Assembly (NCBI GenBank): GCA_958295915.1
Contig: OY282381.1
Coordinates: 890,722-954,721 of the forward strand
DNA from: an uncultured Caldilineaceae bacterium
GTDB lineage: Bacteria; Chloroflexota; Anaerolineae; Caldilineales; Caldilineaceae
DNA: 64,000 nucleotides
Direction of reading: 5' to 3'
Part shown: piece by piece, positions 8,243 through 16,137 of the stretch
How the letters are laid out: each line of letters starts with the position of its first letter
How positions within the stretch are numbered: position 1 is the first letter of the stretch
Position numbers and translations under genes: made by a program
The notes under the pieces: generated by a model
The model's database searches: none
Told to the model about the DNA's origin: nothing
What the model saw: the letters and a program-made list of their open reading frames with translations, nothing else

Positions 8243-9154
8243 TCAGCCCAGAGCGTTCAATCTTGCGCGCAGGTCCGCGGTCAGGCCCATCTCCTCAGCG
8301 GCGAATGCCTGGTCAACATGGGATAGGGAGCGACAGCCGATCAGCACCGACGTCACGCCGGGTTGGCCGATAACCCATGCCAGGGCCAGTTGCGCCATAG
8401 AGATACCAGTTTCTGCGGATACAGCGCGCAAACCCTCCATGCGACGCATAGAGAGATCGTTTTCGTAGATCTCCCAATGATCGGGCATGACATCGAAACG
8501 GGCGCCTTTCGGCGCGGTCCAGGTCTTGGTGTACTTGCCTGTGAGGAAACCAGCCCCAAGAGGGCTGTAGCTGAGTACGCCAATCCCCTGGTCGGCGCAG
8601 AGCGGCAGCATTTCGGCCTCGATGTCGCGGATGGCCAGGTTATAGTTTGGCTGGACCGACACCATGGGGGCCCAATTGTTCACATCGGCCAACCAGAGGG
8701 CCTTGCAGAGCTGCCAGGCCGCGAAGTTGCTGCACCCGACGTACCGAACCTTGCCCTGCTCCACCAGCGTATTCAGCGCATCCAGGGTGTCTTCCAAGGG
8801 TGTGTTGCCATCGTAAGCATGGAGCTGATAGAGATCGATAACATCGGTCTGCAGACGACGCAGGCTGTCTTCGGCGATCTGCAGAACTCGCTCTCGCCCC
8901 AGAGGCGGCGCTATCTTTGTCGCCAGAACCACCTTCTGCCTGTTCCCGCCTCGGGCTAGCCACTGCCCTAAGACCTCTTCGGCGCGGCCGGCGGAATAGA
9001 CCTCGGCCGTATCGAGCAAGGTAATGCCCCGGTCCAGGGCGTGATCGATGATGGAGAACGAAGTCTGCGCATCGATCTCGCGGCCAAAGGTAACGCTGCC
9101 CAGGCCGATCGAACTGACCTGGAGTTCAGTACTGCCTAACTGGCGGATTTCCAT
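8243..9154 (-). CDS. Aldo/keto reductase
   Basis: 303-residue NADPH-dependent aldo/keto reductase (AKR) of the YajO/Tas-like type. All four catalytic positions are visible: Asp48 and Tyr53 in LLDTAEVY, Lys80 in VVLATKI, and His112 in DLYQLHAYD. C-terminal SVLIGCRSLSHVDQ is the cofactor-binding loop. ATG is preceded by AGGAG. Probably reduces or oxidises a sugar-derived carbonyl within the surrounding catabolic operon; its substrate cannot be inferred further. Confidence 0.9.
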   Translation of the reverse strand: MEIRQLGSTELQVSSIGLGSVTFGREIDAQTSFSIIDHALDRGITLLDTAEVYSAGRAEEVLGQWLARGGNRQKVVLATKIAPPLGRERVLQIAEDSLRRLQTDVIDLYQLHAYDGNTPLEDTLDALNTLVEQGKVRYVGCSNFAAWQLCKALWLADVNNWAPMVSVQPNYNLAIRDIEAEMLPLCADQGIGVLSYSPLGAGFLTGKYTKTWTAPKGARFDVMPDHWEIYENDLSMRRMEGLRAVSAETGISMAQLALAWVIGQPGVTSVLIGCRSLSHVDQAFAAEEMGLTADLRARLNALG

Positions 9155-9180
9155 ATTGCACTCCTGCTTATTTTAGGGAT

Positions 9181-9282
9181 AGGACGGTAACGTTCCAGCT
9201 CAGCGATTCCCTTGTGGTAGCCTTCTGTAGCCTCTATGCCCCGCTGGATGATCTCCCGCAAGTAGAACGTCTTCTTTGCGCT
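9181..9282 (-). pseudogene. Possible ribbon-helix-helix antitoxin remnant
   Basis: In one minus-strand frame the stretch KKTFYLREIIQRGIEA followed by an ELERYR tail resembles the helical half of RelB/CopG-like antitoxins (pattern S-F-Y-x-R-E-x-I). The expected N-terminal strand is absent and the frame then runs into the start of the aldo/keto reductase gene, so at most this is a relic. Confidence 0.3.
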
Positions 9283-9292
9283 GATTCGTGGC

Positions 9293-9298
9293 ATTATA
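9293..9298 (-). promoter_or_regulatory. Possible -10 box upstream of aldo/keto reductase
   Basis: On the minus strand a consensus TATAAT occurs in an AT-rich patch preceded by TTTATATGA, 140 bases before the reductase start. No good -35 element at 16-18 bases is visible (TTGATC stands 14 bases away), so this is tentative. Confidence 0.35.
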
Positions 9299-9347
9299 TC
9301 ATATAAATTCGTGATCAATAGGTAATAGTCAGGCACAAAGCCCGCCC

Positions 9348-10358
9348 TTACTGGCCACTGGTTTTTTCTCTCTCCTCTTCCCTCTCTTCTCTATTCCTGG
9401 CCAAAGCCGCCAAATCGGCTTGCCAGGTGCTTGGATTGAGCAGCTCTGGATCGTCCAGGCGTAGCTGGCGCAGTTCGGCCAGCAGGTCGGGGGAAAGCGA
9501 CGCTGTCGCCGCCGCCAGATTCTCTCGCAGTTCAGACTCGGTGCGCACGCCGACAAGCACCGACCCGATGCGTGGCTCGGCCAGACCGAAGGCGATGGCG
9601 GCCTGCGCCGGCGTGAGGCCGCAGCCAGAAGCGACAACCAGTTCACGGAAACGCCGCGCACGAGCCCGCAGTGGTTCCAGTCTGGCGGGCAGATACTCGG
9701 CGCGTTCGGTCAGCACGCCCTGCAGCAGAATGGAGCGAACCAGGATGCCGACGCTTTGCGCGGCAGCGGCGGGGAAAACCTGATCCGCCAACCGCTGGTC
9801 AAGGAGAGAATAGGTGACCTGAAGGGTGTCGAAAAGATCCAACGCAAGCGCGGCACGCGGCACGCGAGAGCCGTACAACGAGCCGCCGCGCCAGCGCACG
9901 GCGCCGCTGGCACGCGCCTGTTCAAAGATCTCCGCTACCAGTTCAGACTGGGCCAGCAGATCGCTATCGACATTGTGGATCTGCCAGATATCCACGTAGT
10001 CTGTCTGAAGCGCCCGCAGACTGTTCTCCAGACCCTCCCACATGGCGCGGCGCAGGGCATCGCCGCGCAGCGTCCTCCCTTCCCTCTGGACAGTGACCTT
10101 GGTCGCAAGCACGGCCTGATCGCGACGGCCGCGCAGCGCGTTGCCCAGAATCGCTTCGCTCTCGCCATACGCTTGGGCAGTGTCGATGAGATTGATGCCC
10201 GCATCCAGCGCCGCGCGCACCACCCGTTCAGCCGCCGACGCAGATGGCCGACCGTAGGCGCCGGGCGCAGGAATTCCATAGTCCATGCCCAGCTCGACGG
10301 TTCCCAAGGCAAGCGGAAACACAGACAGACCAGTTCGTCCAAGAGTGCGATAGTTCAT
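9348..10358 (-). CDS. Aldo/keto reductase (second)
   Basis: About 337 residues, AKR superfamily, NADPH-dependent carbonyl reduction or alcohol oxidation. Catalytic set visible as Asp59 and Tyr64 in LIDTAQAYGE, Lys87 in VLATKVT, and His128 in WQIHNVD. The sequence resembles bacterial L-fucose/D-threo-aldose dehydrogenase-like AKRs only generally. Start chosen at the ATG giving MNYRTLGRTGL, the usual AKR opening; there is no clear ribosome-binding site because a family A repeat lies directly upstream. Not a close copy of the reductase at 8243. Confidence 0.88.
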   Translation of the reverse strand: MNYRTLGRTGLSVFPLALGTVELGMDYGIPAPGAYGRPSASAAERVVRAALDAGINLIDTAQAYGESEAILGNALRGRRDQAVLATKVTVQREGRTLRGDALRRAMWEGLENSLRALQTDYVDIWQIHNVDSDLLAQSELVAEIFEQARASGAVRWRGGSLYGSRVPRAALALDLFDTLQVTYSLLDQRLADQVFPAAAAQSVGILVRSILLQGVLTERAEYLPARLEPLRARARRFRELVVASGCGLTPAQAAIAFGLAEPRIGSVLVGVRTESELRENLAAATASLSPDLLAELRQLRLDDPELLNPSTWQADLAALARNREEREEEREKTSGQ

Positions 10359-10370
10359 TGGCATCAGTGA

Positions 10371-10413
10371 TTCGTGGTCAGTACTGGCCACTGGCAGCTA
10401 GCCACCGACCACT
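10371..10413. repeat. Intergenic repeat, family A
   Basis: Alternating CAGTACTGGCCACTGGCAG and CCACCGACCACTGCAG motifs between the reductase and the ferritin-like gene. On the minus strand this repeat supplies the last residues and stop codon of the upstream ferritin-like gene. Confidence 0.65.
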
Positions 10414-11627
10414 GCAGGTATCGGCAGCGCGCCTGAACTGTATTCCCGTTCCCACAGGGCCACGGTCTCCTCGATGAACTCGTCCACCGGTCTGTCGATA
10501 CCATTTTTTGCCATCAGTTCCGGTAGCCACTTATGGCCAAAGACCACATGCTGCCGTTCATCGGCCATGTCGTAGCTCACATACTGGGCCGACAGACGGT
10601 CGCCTGTCTCGGCGTAGCCTGCCATCTGTTCGTGGCGCCGGGGGAAGGCGTGGGTTTCGTTGCCCATGGTCAGAAGACAGTACTGGGTCGCGGCGTCATA
10701 CTGGCTGCGCCAGGCATAGATGCGTGTATTCTGGGGCACCTCTATGTAGTTGTGTCCATGATGGGCCAACCACTCGATACCCAACTTACAGTGACGAGTC
10801 TCATCGTAGCAGTGGCGAGCGCTATCGTATGTGAACGCCCACGGCATATCGGGGGAGAGGTGGATGATAAGAGCTACAGTCTCGGCTGCCAGCATCTCCT
10901 GACTATAGCTCTCGAAGTCCATCCGCCGCTGCGTCTCCTGGTCGATAGTCTGGATTCGTTGACCGGCGTTGCGGTCAACCAGATTGAAACGGTCATCTCG
11001 GGCAGCGGTACGAGGCGTCTCAAATTGGGCGCGGGACGCCGGCGGCGTGGGAGGGGGCGCGCCCAAGGACACCCCTGCATGACGCTGTCGCTCTCCACGG
11101 CCAGAGACACCACCGGCTGCAGCCAGCAGGCCAGCGATGTAGGCCTCCCATTCTCCCTGTGGATGGTCCGCCAGGGCCTCTTTTGCCCAGGCGAGATGCG
11201 CCTCTTCGTCGATCAGGATATGCTTGAACGCATAGAGAGTGGGCGCATCGGGATTGGCAAAGGTCTGCTCGCTGTGCCAGCGATAGGTTGCTGCCAGCGC
11301 CGGTTTGATGACTCGAAAGAGGCCAGCCAGCAGATCAGCTGCAGATGGCGCATGGATGGATTCGGCCATCAGGCGTTCAAGCGCGGCGTCACCCGGCGGG
11401 CGGAAGGCCGGTGTCTGGATCTCCCGCAGCCGCTGGTAAAGCAGCTGCACGTGCTGGGCATCCTCCCAGAGCAGCCGGCCCATGGCCAATTTCCAGTCCA
11501 TATCTGCGGTAGCGGGCAGCCAAGCGGCCAGAATACGCAGTGTCTCGTATTCGATAAAGCGGTAGCGATTGAGGAGTTCTTTGTTGTGGGCAAAATCGAT
11601 CTGCTCCGGCGGCGACAGTACTTGCAT
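10398..11627 (-). CDS. Ferritin-like fold protein, possible diiron protein
   Basis: About 409 residues. Two halves each carry a ferritin-like pair of acidic/His motifs: LLWEDAQHVQLL and DEEAHLAWAKEAL in the first, DETRHCKLGIEWL and DERQHVVFGHKWL in the second. E-x-x-H pairs on helices are the ligands of a dinuclear iron or manganese site, so a metal-dependent oxidase or hydroxylase is plausible, similar in style to DUF455/MiaE-like proteins. The halves are joined by a Pro/Ala/Arg-rich linker (about residues 190-225) with low complexity. ATG at 11627 follows GGAG. The C-terminal PAVVGG and stop are encoded by a family A repeat, so the native end was probably replaced. Function in the operon unknown. 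Confidence 0.6.
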   Translation of the reverse strand: MQVLSPPEQIDFAHNKELLNRYRFIEYETLRILAAWLPATADMDWKLAMGRLLWEDAQHVQLLYQRLREIQTPAFRPPGDAALERLMAESIHAPSAADLLAGLFRVIKPALAATYRWHSEQTFANPDAPTLYAFKHILIDEEAHLAWAKEALADHPQGEWEAYIAGLLAAAGGVSGRGERQRHAGVSLGAPPPTPPASRAQFETPRTAARDDRFNLVDRNAGQRIQTIDQETQRRMDFESYSQEMLAAETVALIIHLSPDMPWAFTYDSARHCYDETRHCKLGIEWLAHHGHNYIEVPQNTRIYAWRSQYDAATQYCLLTMGNETHAFPRRHEQMAGYAETGDRLSAQYVSYDMADERQHVVFGHKWLPELMAKNGIDRPVDEFIEETVALWEREYSSGALPIPAVVGG

Positions 11628-11654
11628 AGCTCCGTTCCTCTTAGCGGGCGTCCC

Positions 11655-11690
11655 GCGTAGGGGCAACCCTTGTGTTGCCCGCTCCTACAC
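11655..11690. repeat. Hairpin repeat, family F
   Basis: GGGCAAC (11661-11667) and GTTGCCC (11674-11680) form a 7-bp stem, flanked by GTAG and CTAC which can extend it. It lies between the amidohydrolase stop and the ferritin-like gene start and could act as a processing or attenuation hairpin. Confidence 0.65.
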
Positions 11691-12692
11691 GATATCCAGG
11701 AGCGCGGCCGCGTTCCTGTAGAAGATGTCCTCGATCTGTTGTTCGTTCAGCTTCAGACGTTGGCAGGCGAGACGCAGACTACGCAACGACTCCAGGCCGA
11801 TCAACACCGGCTGCAGCGAGGTGTGTTTCTCGTCCAGGTTCATCTCCTCGGCGTAGAGCCAGTGGAAGGAGTCCCCGATGGCGACACAGCGTCCCCGTAT
11901 GTGGCTGACATGAAAATCGGTGCCGTACATCAGTTTACCGTGGCCCATAGTCTCGACGATCGCCTCAAACGCGCCGGCTTCGGTGACGGCAGAGGTGTCG
12001 AACCAGACGTTCTCCAGGCCGCGCAGGCTCTCGATGCCTTCAATGGTATGCCAGGGGTTAAACCCTCTGGCGGCGTGGGCCAGGATCAGCCGCATGTTGG
12101 GGTAGGATGCGCAGTAGCGGCGAATCGTCGCCTGGTTGATCGGGTCGGCCAAGGCCCGGTCCCGCACCATGTGCAAAGTGATGGTCAATCCCAAAGTATC
12201 GGCGGCGGCGACATGGGCCTCGGGCAGATAGGCTTCGATCGGCGCCAGCCAGGTCGGTGTGGCGCTTGCCATCGTGTGGTAGCATTTCAGGCCGGTCAGG
12301 CCCAGGCGGCGCGCCTCGTCGAGAATCGTCTCCGCATCCATCTGCGGCGAGATGATCATCTGCCCACGAGAACGGGCCGCCAGGGGCGCGCTTCCATTGA
12401 CCTCCGCGCTGACGAACTCATTGTTGGCCTGACGATCTCCAAGAAATGCCAGGCCAAAGAAGAGACCGCCCACGACCCGCCCGCCCGGATGCAGCCACTC
12501 CATCAGGGCCGCGTACTCGGCCAGGCCCAGGCGCGGCGGCGTCGATGCCAGGCCGGGGGGGATCGTATCCGCCGGATAGTGCTCATGGCAAAAAAGATGC
12601 GCATGCGCGTCAAAGATGCGGTCCGGCAGAAAGGGCAAAACCTCTCGCGCCAGAAACGCACGATCGGCGTCGGTAAACTCAAATGAAGACAT
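11685..12692 (-). CDS. Amidohydrolase (amidohydrolase 2 family)
   Basis: 335-residue TIM-barrel metal-dependent hydrolase or decarboxylase of the ACMSD/amidohydrolase 2 type. The metal-binding H-x-H is in IFDAHAHLF at about residues 27-35; further ligand regions are ITLHMVRD, LILAHAARG, and MYGTDFH with the conserved Asp. ATG is preceded by TAGGAG. It is followed closely by the ferritin-like gene. Such enzymes open lactones or decarboxylate acids in sugar and aromatic degradation; which applies here is not determinable. Confidence 0.82.
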   Translation of the reverse strand: MSSFEFTDADRAFLAREVLPFLPDRIFDAHAHLFCHEHYPADTIPPGLASTPPRLGLAEYAALMEWLHPGGRVVGGLFFGLAFLGDRQANNEFVSAEVNGSAPLAARSRGQMIISPQMDAETILDEARRLGLTGLKCYHTMASATPTWLAPIEAYLPEAHVAAADTLGLTITLHMVRDRALADPINQATIRRYCASYPNMRLILAHAARGFNPWHTIEGIESLRGLENVWFDTSAVTEAGAFEAIVETMGHGKLMYGTDFHVSHIRGRCVAIGDSFHWLYAEEMNLDEKHTSLQPVLIGLESLRSLRLACQRLKLNEQQIEDIFYRNAAALLDIV

Positions 12693-12704
12693 AGCGGCGC
12701 TCCT

Positions 12705-12767
12705 AACTGCAGTGGCCAGTAGCCAGTACCAGTGGCCAGTAACTGCGCAGTCACCGACCACTGCCGG
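12705..12767. repeat. Intergenic repeat, family A
   Basis: Three or four head-to-tail and inverted copies of CAGTGGCCAGTA-type motifs fill the junction between the aminotransferase and amidohydrolase genes. No gene. Confidence 0.65.
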
Positions 12768-12775
12768 GGGTCGCG

Positions 12776-14128
12776 CTATCCGACCAAACGGCGGAAGGGT
12801 TCTTTTTTCAGGTCAGCGATGAGCAGAGCGTCGAGATTGCCCCGCCGCAGCCCAGCCTGAATGACCTGCAAAGACTCGGCGGCCGCTTCTCCCGTCAGGC
12901 GGATGTCTTCATCGGTATGGGCCAGCGTCGCCTTGAAACTCATATAGGTGTGGACACCTCGCCGGGCCATCTCCTGGATAAAAAGGGTGGAGACCTTGCG
13001 CGGGTCGATTCCGTCCGGCGTTGCCAGACTGACGGCGGGATTGGTGTGAAGCCCCGTACAGGCGCCCTCCAGCCCGGCATCGGCAATCGCCTGATTCAAG
13101 ACGCGGCGCAGTTTCTCGCCGATCTCCTTGAAGCGCTGGGGAGCGTTGCGCCGTTTCAGCTCCCGAATCGTTGTGAGCGAGGCCGCCAAACCAATATTGT
13201 CGCTCCAGTATGAGCTCGAAATGAACATCCGCTTGGCCGGCTCCATCACCTCCCGCGATCCGACCACCGCGCCCATGGGATAGCCATTGGACATGGCCTT
13301 GGCTACCACTGTCATATCCGGGGTGACCCCGACTGCCTCCTGCACGCCGCCAACCGCCAGCCGCCAGCCGCAGGAGACCTCATCAAAGATGAGGATAACG
13401 TCGTGTTCCGCGGCTAACCGCTTCACCCCTTCCAGATAGCCTGGGCGCGGCAGCTCCGAACGGGCCGGCTCCATCATAATCGCGGCAATTTCGCCAGCGT
13501 GCTCGGCAAGCAGCGCCGCCAGCATTTCCAGATCGCCGTATAGGAAGGGCATGACCGTCCCTGCCAGCGCTCTGGGCACGCCGATGGGTTCGATGCCGGC
13601 GAAGGGGTAGTCGCCGCTCTCCGGGTCGACGCCAAAGTTGGCGGCCTGATACCAGTCATGCCAGCCGTGATAGCCGCAGAAAAGGATCATGTCCCTGCCG
13701 GTCACCCCGCGGGCGATGCGCGCGGCCAGGGCGCAGGCCTCGCCGCCGCCTTTGGCGTAACGAACCATTTGGGAACTGGGAATTGTGGCGTTCAGCTCCG
13801 CGGCCAGCTCTACCTCCAGGGGGCTGTTCACAGAGAACAGACTGCCGCTGTCGATCTGATCTTTCACGGCCGCGTTCACTACATCGTCCGCATGCCCCAA
13901 AATGATGGCCCCGACCGCGCTCACCCAGTCGATGTACTCGTTTTCGTCCACGTCGATAAAACGGGAGCCTTTCGCGCGCTGGGCGTAGATGGGGCTGGCG
14001 CCATGGGCAAACTGGTCCGCCCGCCGGCTGATGAGTTGGGTCCAACCCGGGATCAGCTCGCCCGCCTGTTGGTAAAGTTCCAGAGAGCGGGCAACAGTGT
14101 GATCCGCTATGTCCGGGAACGCAGTCAT
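12776..14128 (-). CDS. Class III aminotransferase, GSA-aminomutase-like
   Basis: 450-residue PLP enzyme of the glutamate-1-semialdehyde aminomutase/omega-aminotransferase group. Seen: GYHGWHDWY (cofactor-contacting segment), LIFDEVSCGWR with the pyridine-N Asp, and VAKAMSNGYPMGAVVGS with the Schiff-base lysine at about residue 276. It is unlikely to be the haem-pathway HemL because it sits in a catabolic operon, and the usual N-S-G-T-E-A is KGGGEA here; transamination of an amino sugar or keto acid is more plausible. Good AAGGAGA site before the ATG. Confidence 0.86.
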   Translation of the reverse strand: MTAFPDIADHTVARSLELYQQAGELIPGWTQLISRRADQFAHGASPIYAQRAKGSRFIDVDENEYIDWVSAVGAIILGHADDVVNAAVKDQIDSGSLFSVNSPLEVELAAELNATIPSSQMVRYAKGGGEACALAARIARGVTGRDMILFCGYHGWHDWYQAANFGVDPESGDYPFAGIEPIGVPRALAGTVMPFLYGDLEMLAALLAEHAGEIAAIMMEPARSELPRPGYLEGVKRLAAEHDVILIFDEVSCGWRLAVGGVQEAVGVTPDMTVVAKAMSNGYPMGAVVGSREVMEPAKRMFISSSYWSDNIGLAASLTTIRELKRRNAPQRFKEIGEKLRRVLNQAIADAGLEGACTGLHTNPAVSLATPDGIDPRKVSTLFIQEMARRGVHTYMSFKATLAHTDEDIRLTGEAAAESLQVIQAGLRRGNLDALLIADLKKEPFRRLVG

Positions 14129-14171
14129 TGCTTTCTCCTTAGCATAGTGGTCAGTGGCCAGTGGGCCACCA

Positions 14172-15197
14172 CTACCAGTTGAATGTCACGCCCAGCATGT
14201 TCTTCTCCCGCTGATAGGCCATCTCATAGGCTGTAACCATCTCGCTGTAGTGGAAGCGATGGGTGATCAGCCGACTGGGCCGCAGAAGTCCATCGGCCAT
14301 GAGGGAGACAACATGGGCGGCAATGTGATCCCAGGCGTAGCGGTCCGCTGTCTGGAAAGGATTGGGGCTGGCGTCAGGATAAAGATAGCCTGCGCGCCCG
14401 GATACGGCAAGCAAAGAAATCCCTTTGTTGTAGAACCATTCCATGGCCAGCGGGTTGAAGTCCAACGGTGGCTCGCCCCGCCCCAACAGGCTGACGACAG
14501 AGACCCGCCCGTTGGGCCGCACGATTTGCATGGCTGTGCGCAAGGCAGGCCAGGGATTGGCGGTGAGGATGACCAGATCGATACCCACACCGTGGCTGAA
14601 CTCATCAAGCTTGGCCTGAAGATTCGGGTCATCGTAGAGAAAATTGGCGTGCGCGCCCATCTTCTGCGACATCTCCATCCGAATCGGACTATTGGCAATG
14701 CCCACGACCCGGCCGCCGAAGAGAGGCCCTAAGGCGATAGCGCCCAGACCAAGCACGCCCAAACCTACCACAGCCACCGTTTCGCCCGGACGAAATTGTG
14801 CTTTGTGGTAGCAGTGGGCGCTGAGAGCGTAGAGGTGCGCATAGACCGCATCCTCATCAGACACACCATCGGGGATGACGACCAGGCTTTCCGACCCGGT
14901 CAGGAGATACTCCGATTGATGGGGCGCGCGGGTCACGATGCGATCGCCAACCTGCACGCGGGTCACAGCGCTGCCAACCGCCTGCACAATGCCCAGGTTG
15001 CTGTCACCCACCCAACGAGGATAACCGGGCGCGCCGGGCACCTGATCCGCGCCTTCGTAGTTGCCCCGATCTGTGCCGATCTTCAGCGCGGAAATACGCG
15101 TCTTCACCCAGATCTCGTCCGCCGCGAGCCGACTCACATCCAGCGTCTGTTCTTCGATACGCAGATCGCGTGGGCCGTGCAATATTGCTATTTTCAT
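14172..15197 (-). CDS. Medium-chain dehydrogenase/reductase, zinc site absent
   Basis: 341-residue MDR-superfamily oxidoreductase. The nucleotide-binding motif GLGVLGLGAIALGPLFG is clear at about 140-156. The region that normally carries the catalytic zinc Cys and the G-H-E motif reads SALKIGTDRG and PGYPRWVGDSNLG, so those ligands are missing; this resembles the GTE/GTD subgroup of dehydrogenases rather than classical alcohol dehydrogenases. GGAGG precedes the ATG. In the operon it could oxidise a sugar hydroxyl before aldol cleavage by the neighbouring HpcH-type enzyme. Confidence 0.8.
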   Translation of the reverse strand: MKIAILHGPRDLRIEEQTLDVSRLAADEIWVKTRISALKIGTDRGNYEGADQVPGAPGYPRWVGDSNLGIVQAVGSAVTRVQVGDRIVTRAPHQSEYLLTGSESLVVIPDGVSDEDAVYAHLYALSAHCYHKAQFRPGETVAVVGLGVLGLGAIALGPLFGGRVVGIANSPIRMEMSQKMGAHANFLYDDPNLQAKLDEFSHGVGIDLVILTANPWPALRTAMQIVRPNGRVSVVSLLGRGEPPLDFNPLAMEWFYNKGISLLAVSGRAGYLYPDASPNPFQTADRYAWDHIAAHVVSLMADGLLRPSRLITHRFHYSEMVTAYEMAYQREKNMLGVTFNW

Positions 15198-15259
15198 ATC
15201 CTCCGCCTTTCACAAACTGCAGTGGCCTGTTGCCAATGGTCAGTAACTAGCCACTGATT

Positions 15260-16084
15260 TTATGCGCCAGGCACCTCGTCCAAGTCTGCGCTACAGCTCT
15301 GCAGAACATTCATCAGGGTGAAGTCGCCGCCCCAAGGAACCATCTGCGCTCCCATCTCGCGATAGCGCTTGATCTCGTCCACGGAGCCGGCGGTGATACC
15401 CCAGAACTTGCCATGCTTTTGGACAGCGGAGACTACTGTATCGATCGCTTTTTCCATAGTCATGGCAGGTTGGCTACTGCCGCCATTGGCGGCGGATCGA
15501 GCGCTCTGGTGGCCGGCCGTCTGGTTGGCAATGCGCAGTGTCAGATCGGCAGGGCCGATAAAGAGGCCGTCGATGCCCTCAATCGAAGCAATCTCCTCAG
15601 CATTGGCTACCGCTTGCAGCGTCTCAACCTGGCAGATGAGAAATGTCTCACGATTGGCATCGGCGTTGTAGGCGCTTTGCGGATGCCAGACCCCAATACC
15701 GAAATCTCCATCCAGCCCGGCCCCATCCATCCCCCGATTGCCCAACGGTGGAAACTTCACAGATTGGACCAGATCGGACGCCATCTGCGGATCGGAAACC
15801 AGAGGCATAAGAAAGCCGCTTGCCCCATCCTCCAGATAGCGATACAGCTTGGTTCGCTCCAAGGTTGGCGGGCGCACCATACAGTCGATATCATTATGAT
15901 AACACATCATGATGATCGATTGGACCTCGCGCGCGTCCATAGCTCGATGTTCAAGGTCAAGCCAGATGCCGTCATAGCGATAGTTGGCCGCATAGCGGAT
16001 ATAGAAGGGCAGATAGTGGCCCAATCCGCACACCCGGGCAAAGTCGCCGCGGCGGAACTTCTGTAGCATCTTGCTCTTGCGCAT
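15260..16084 (-). CDS. HpcH/HpaI family aldolase
   Basis: 274-residue class II aldolase that would split a 2-keto-3-deoxy acid to pyruvate (or a related oxo acid) plus an aldehyde. Visible: YDGIWLDLEH (conserved WxDxEH), LMPLVSDP, VETLQAVANAEEIA with the metal-binding Glu, and GLFIGPADLTL with the metal-binding Asp. The usual C-terminus is interrupted by a low-complexity Ser/Ala/Gly stretch before MTMEKAID. ATG at 16084 follows AAAGGA. Fits the neighbouring dehydrogenases as the carbon-carbon cleavage step of a sugar-acid pathway. Confidence 0.88.
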   Translation of the reverse strand: MRKSKMLQKFRRGDFARVCGLGHYLPFYIRYAANYRYDGIWLDLEHRAMDAREVQSIIMMCYHNDIDCMVRPPTLERTKLYRYLEDGASGFLMPLVSDPQMASDLVQSVKFPPLGNRGMDGAGLDGDFGIGVWHPQSAYNADANRETFLICQVETLQAVANAEEIASIEGIDGLFIGPADLTLRIANQTAGHQSARSAANGGSSQPAMTMEKAIDTVVSAVQKHGKFWGITAGSVDEIKRYREMGAQMVPWGGDFTLMNVLQSCSADLDEVPGA

Positions 16085-16100
16085 GGGAATTCCTTTCAGA

Positions 16101-16121
16101 GGGCGTCCACAAGGAACGCCC
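16101..16121. repeat. Hairpin repeat, family F
   Basis: GGGCGT (16101-16106) and ACGCCC (16116-16121) form a short stem followed by CTAC, between the sialidase-like and aldolase genes. Confidence 0.6.
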
Positions 16122-16137
16122 CTACTGTGTGATAGAT

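Noticed and set aside
9136..9336. 66-codon minus-strand frame as a functional antitoxin
   Set aside because: It lacks the N-terminal strand, overlaps the next gene and has no toxin partner; kept only as a possible relic.
12776..14128. HemL (haem biosynthesis)
   Set aside because: The N-S-G-T-E-A signature is altered and the context is a catabolic operon, so a general class III aminotransferase is the safer call.
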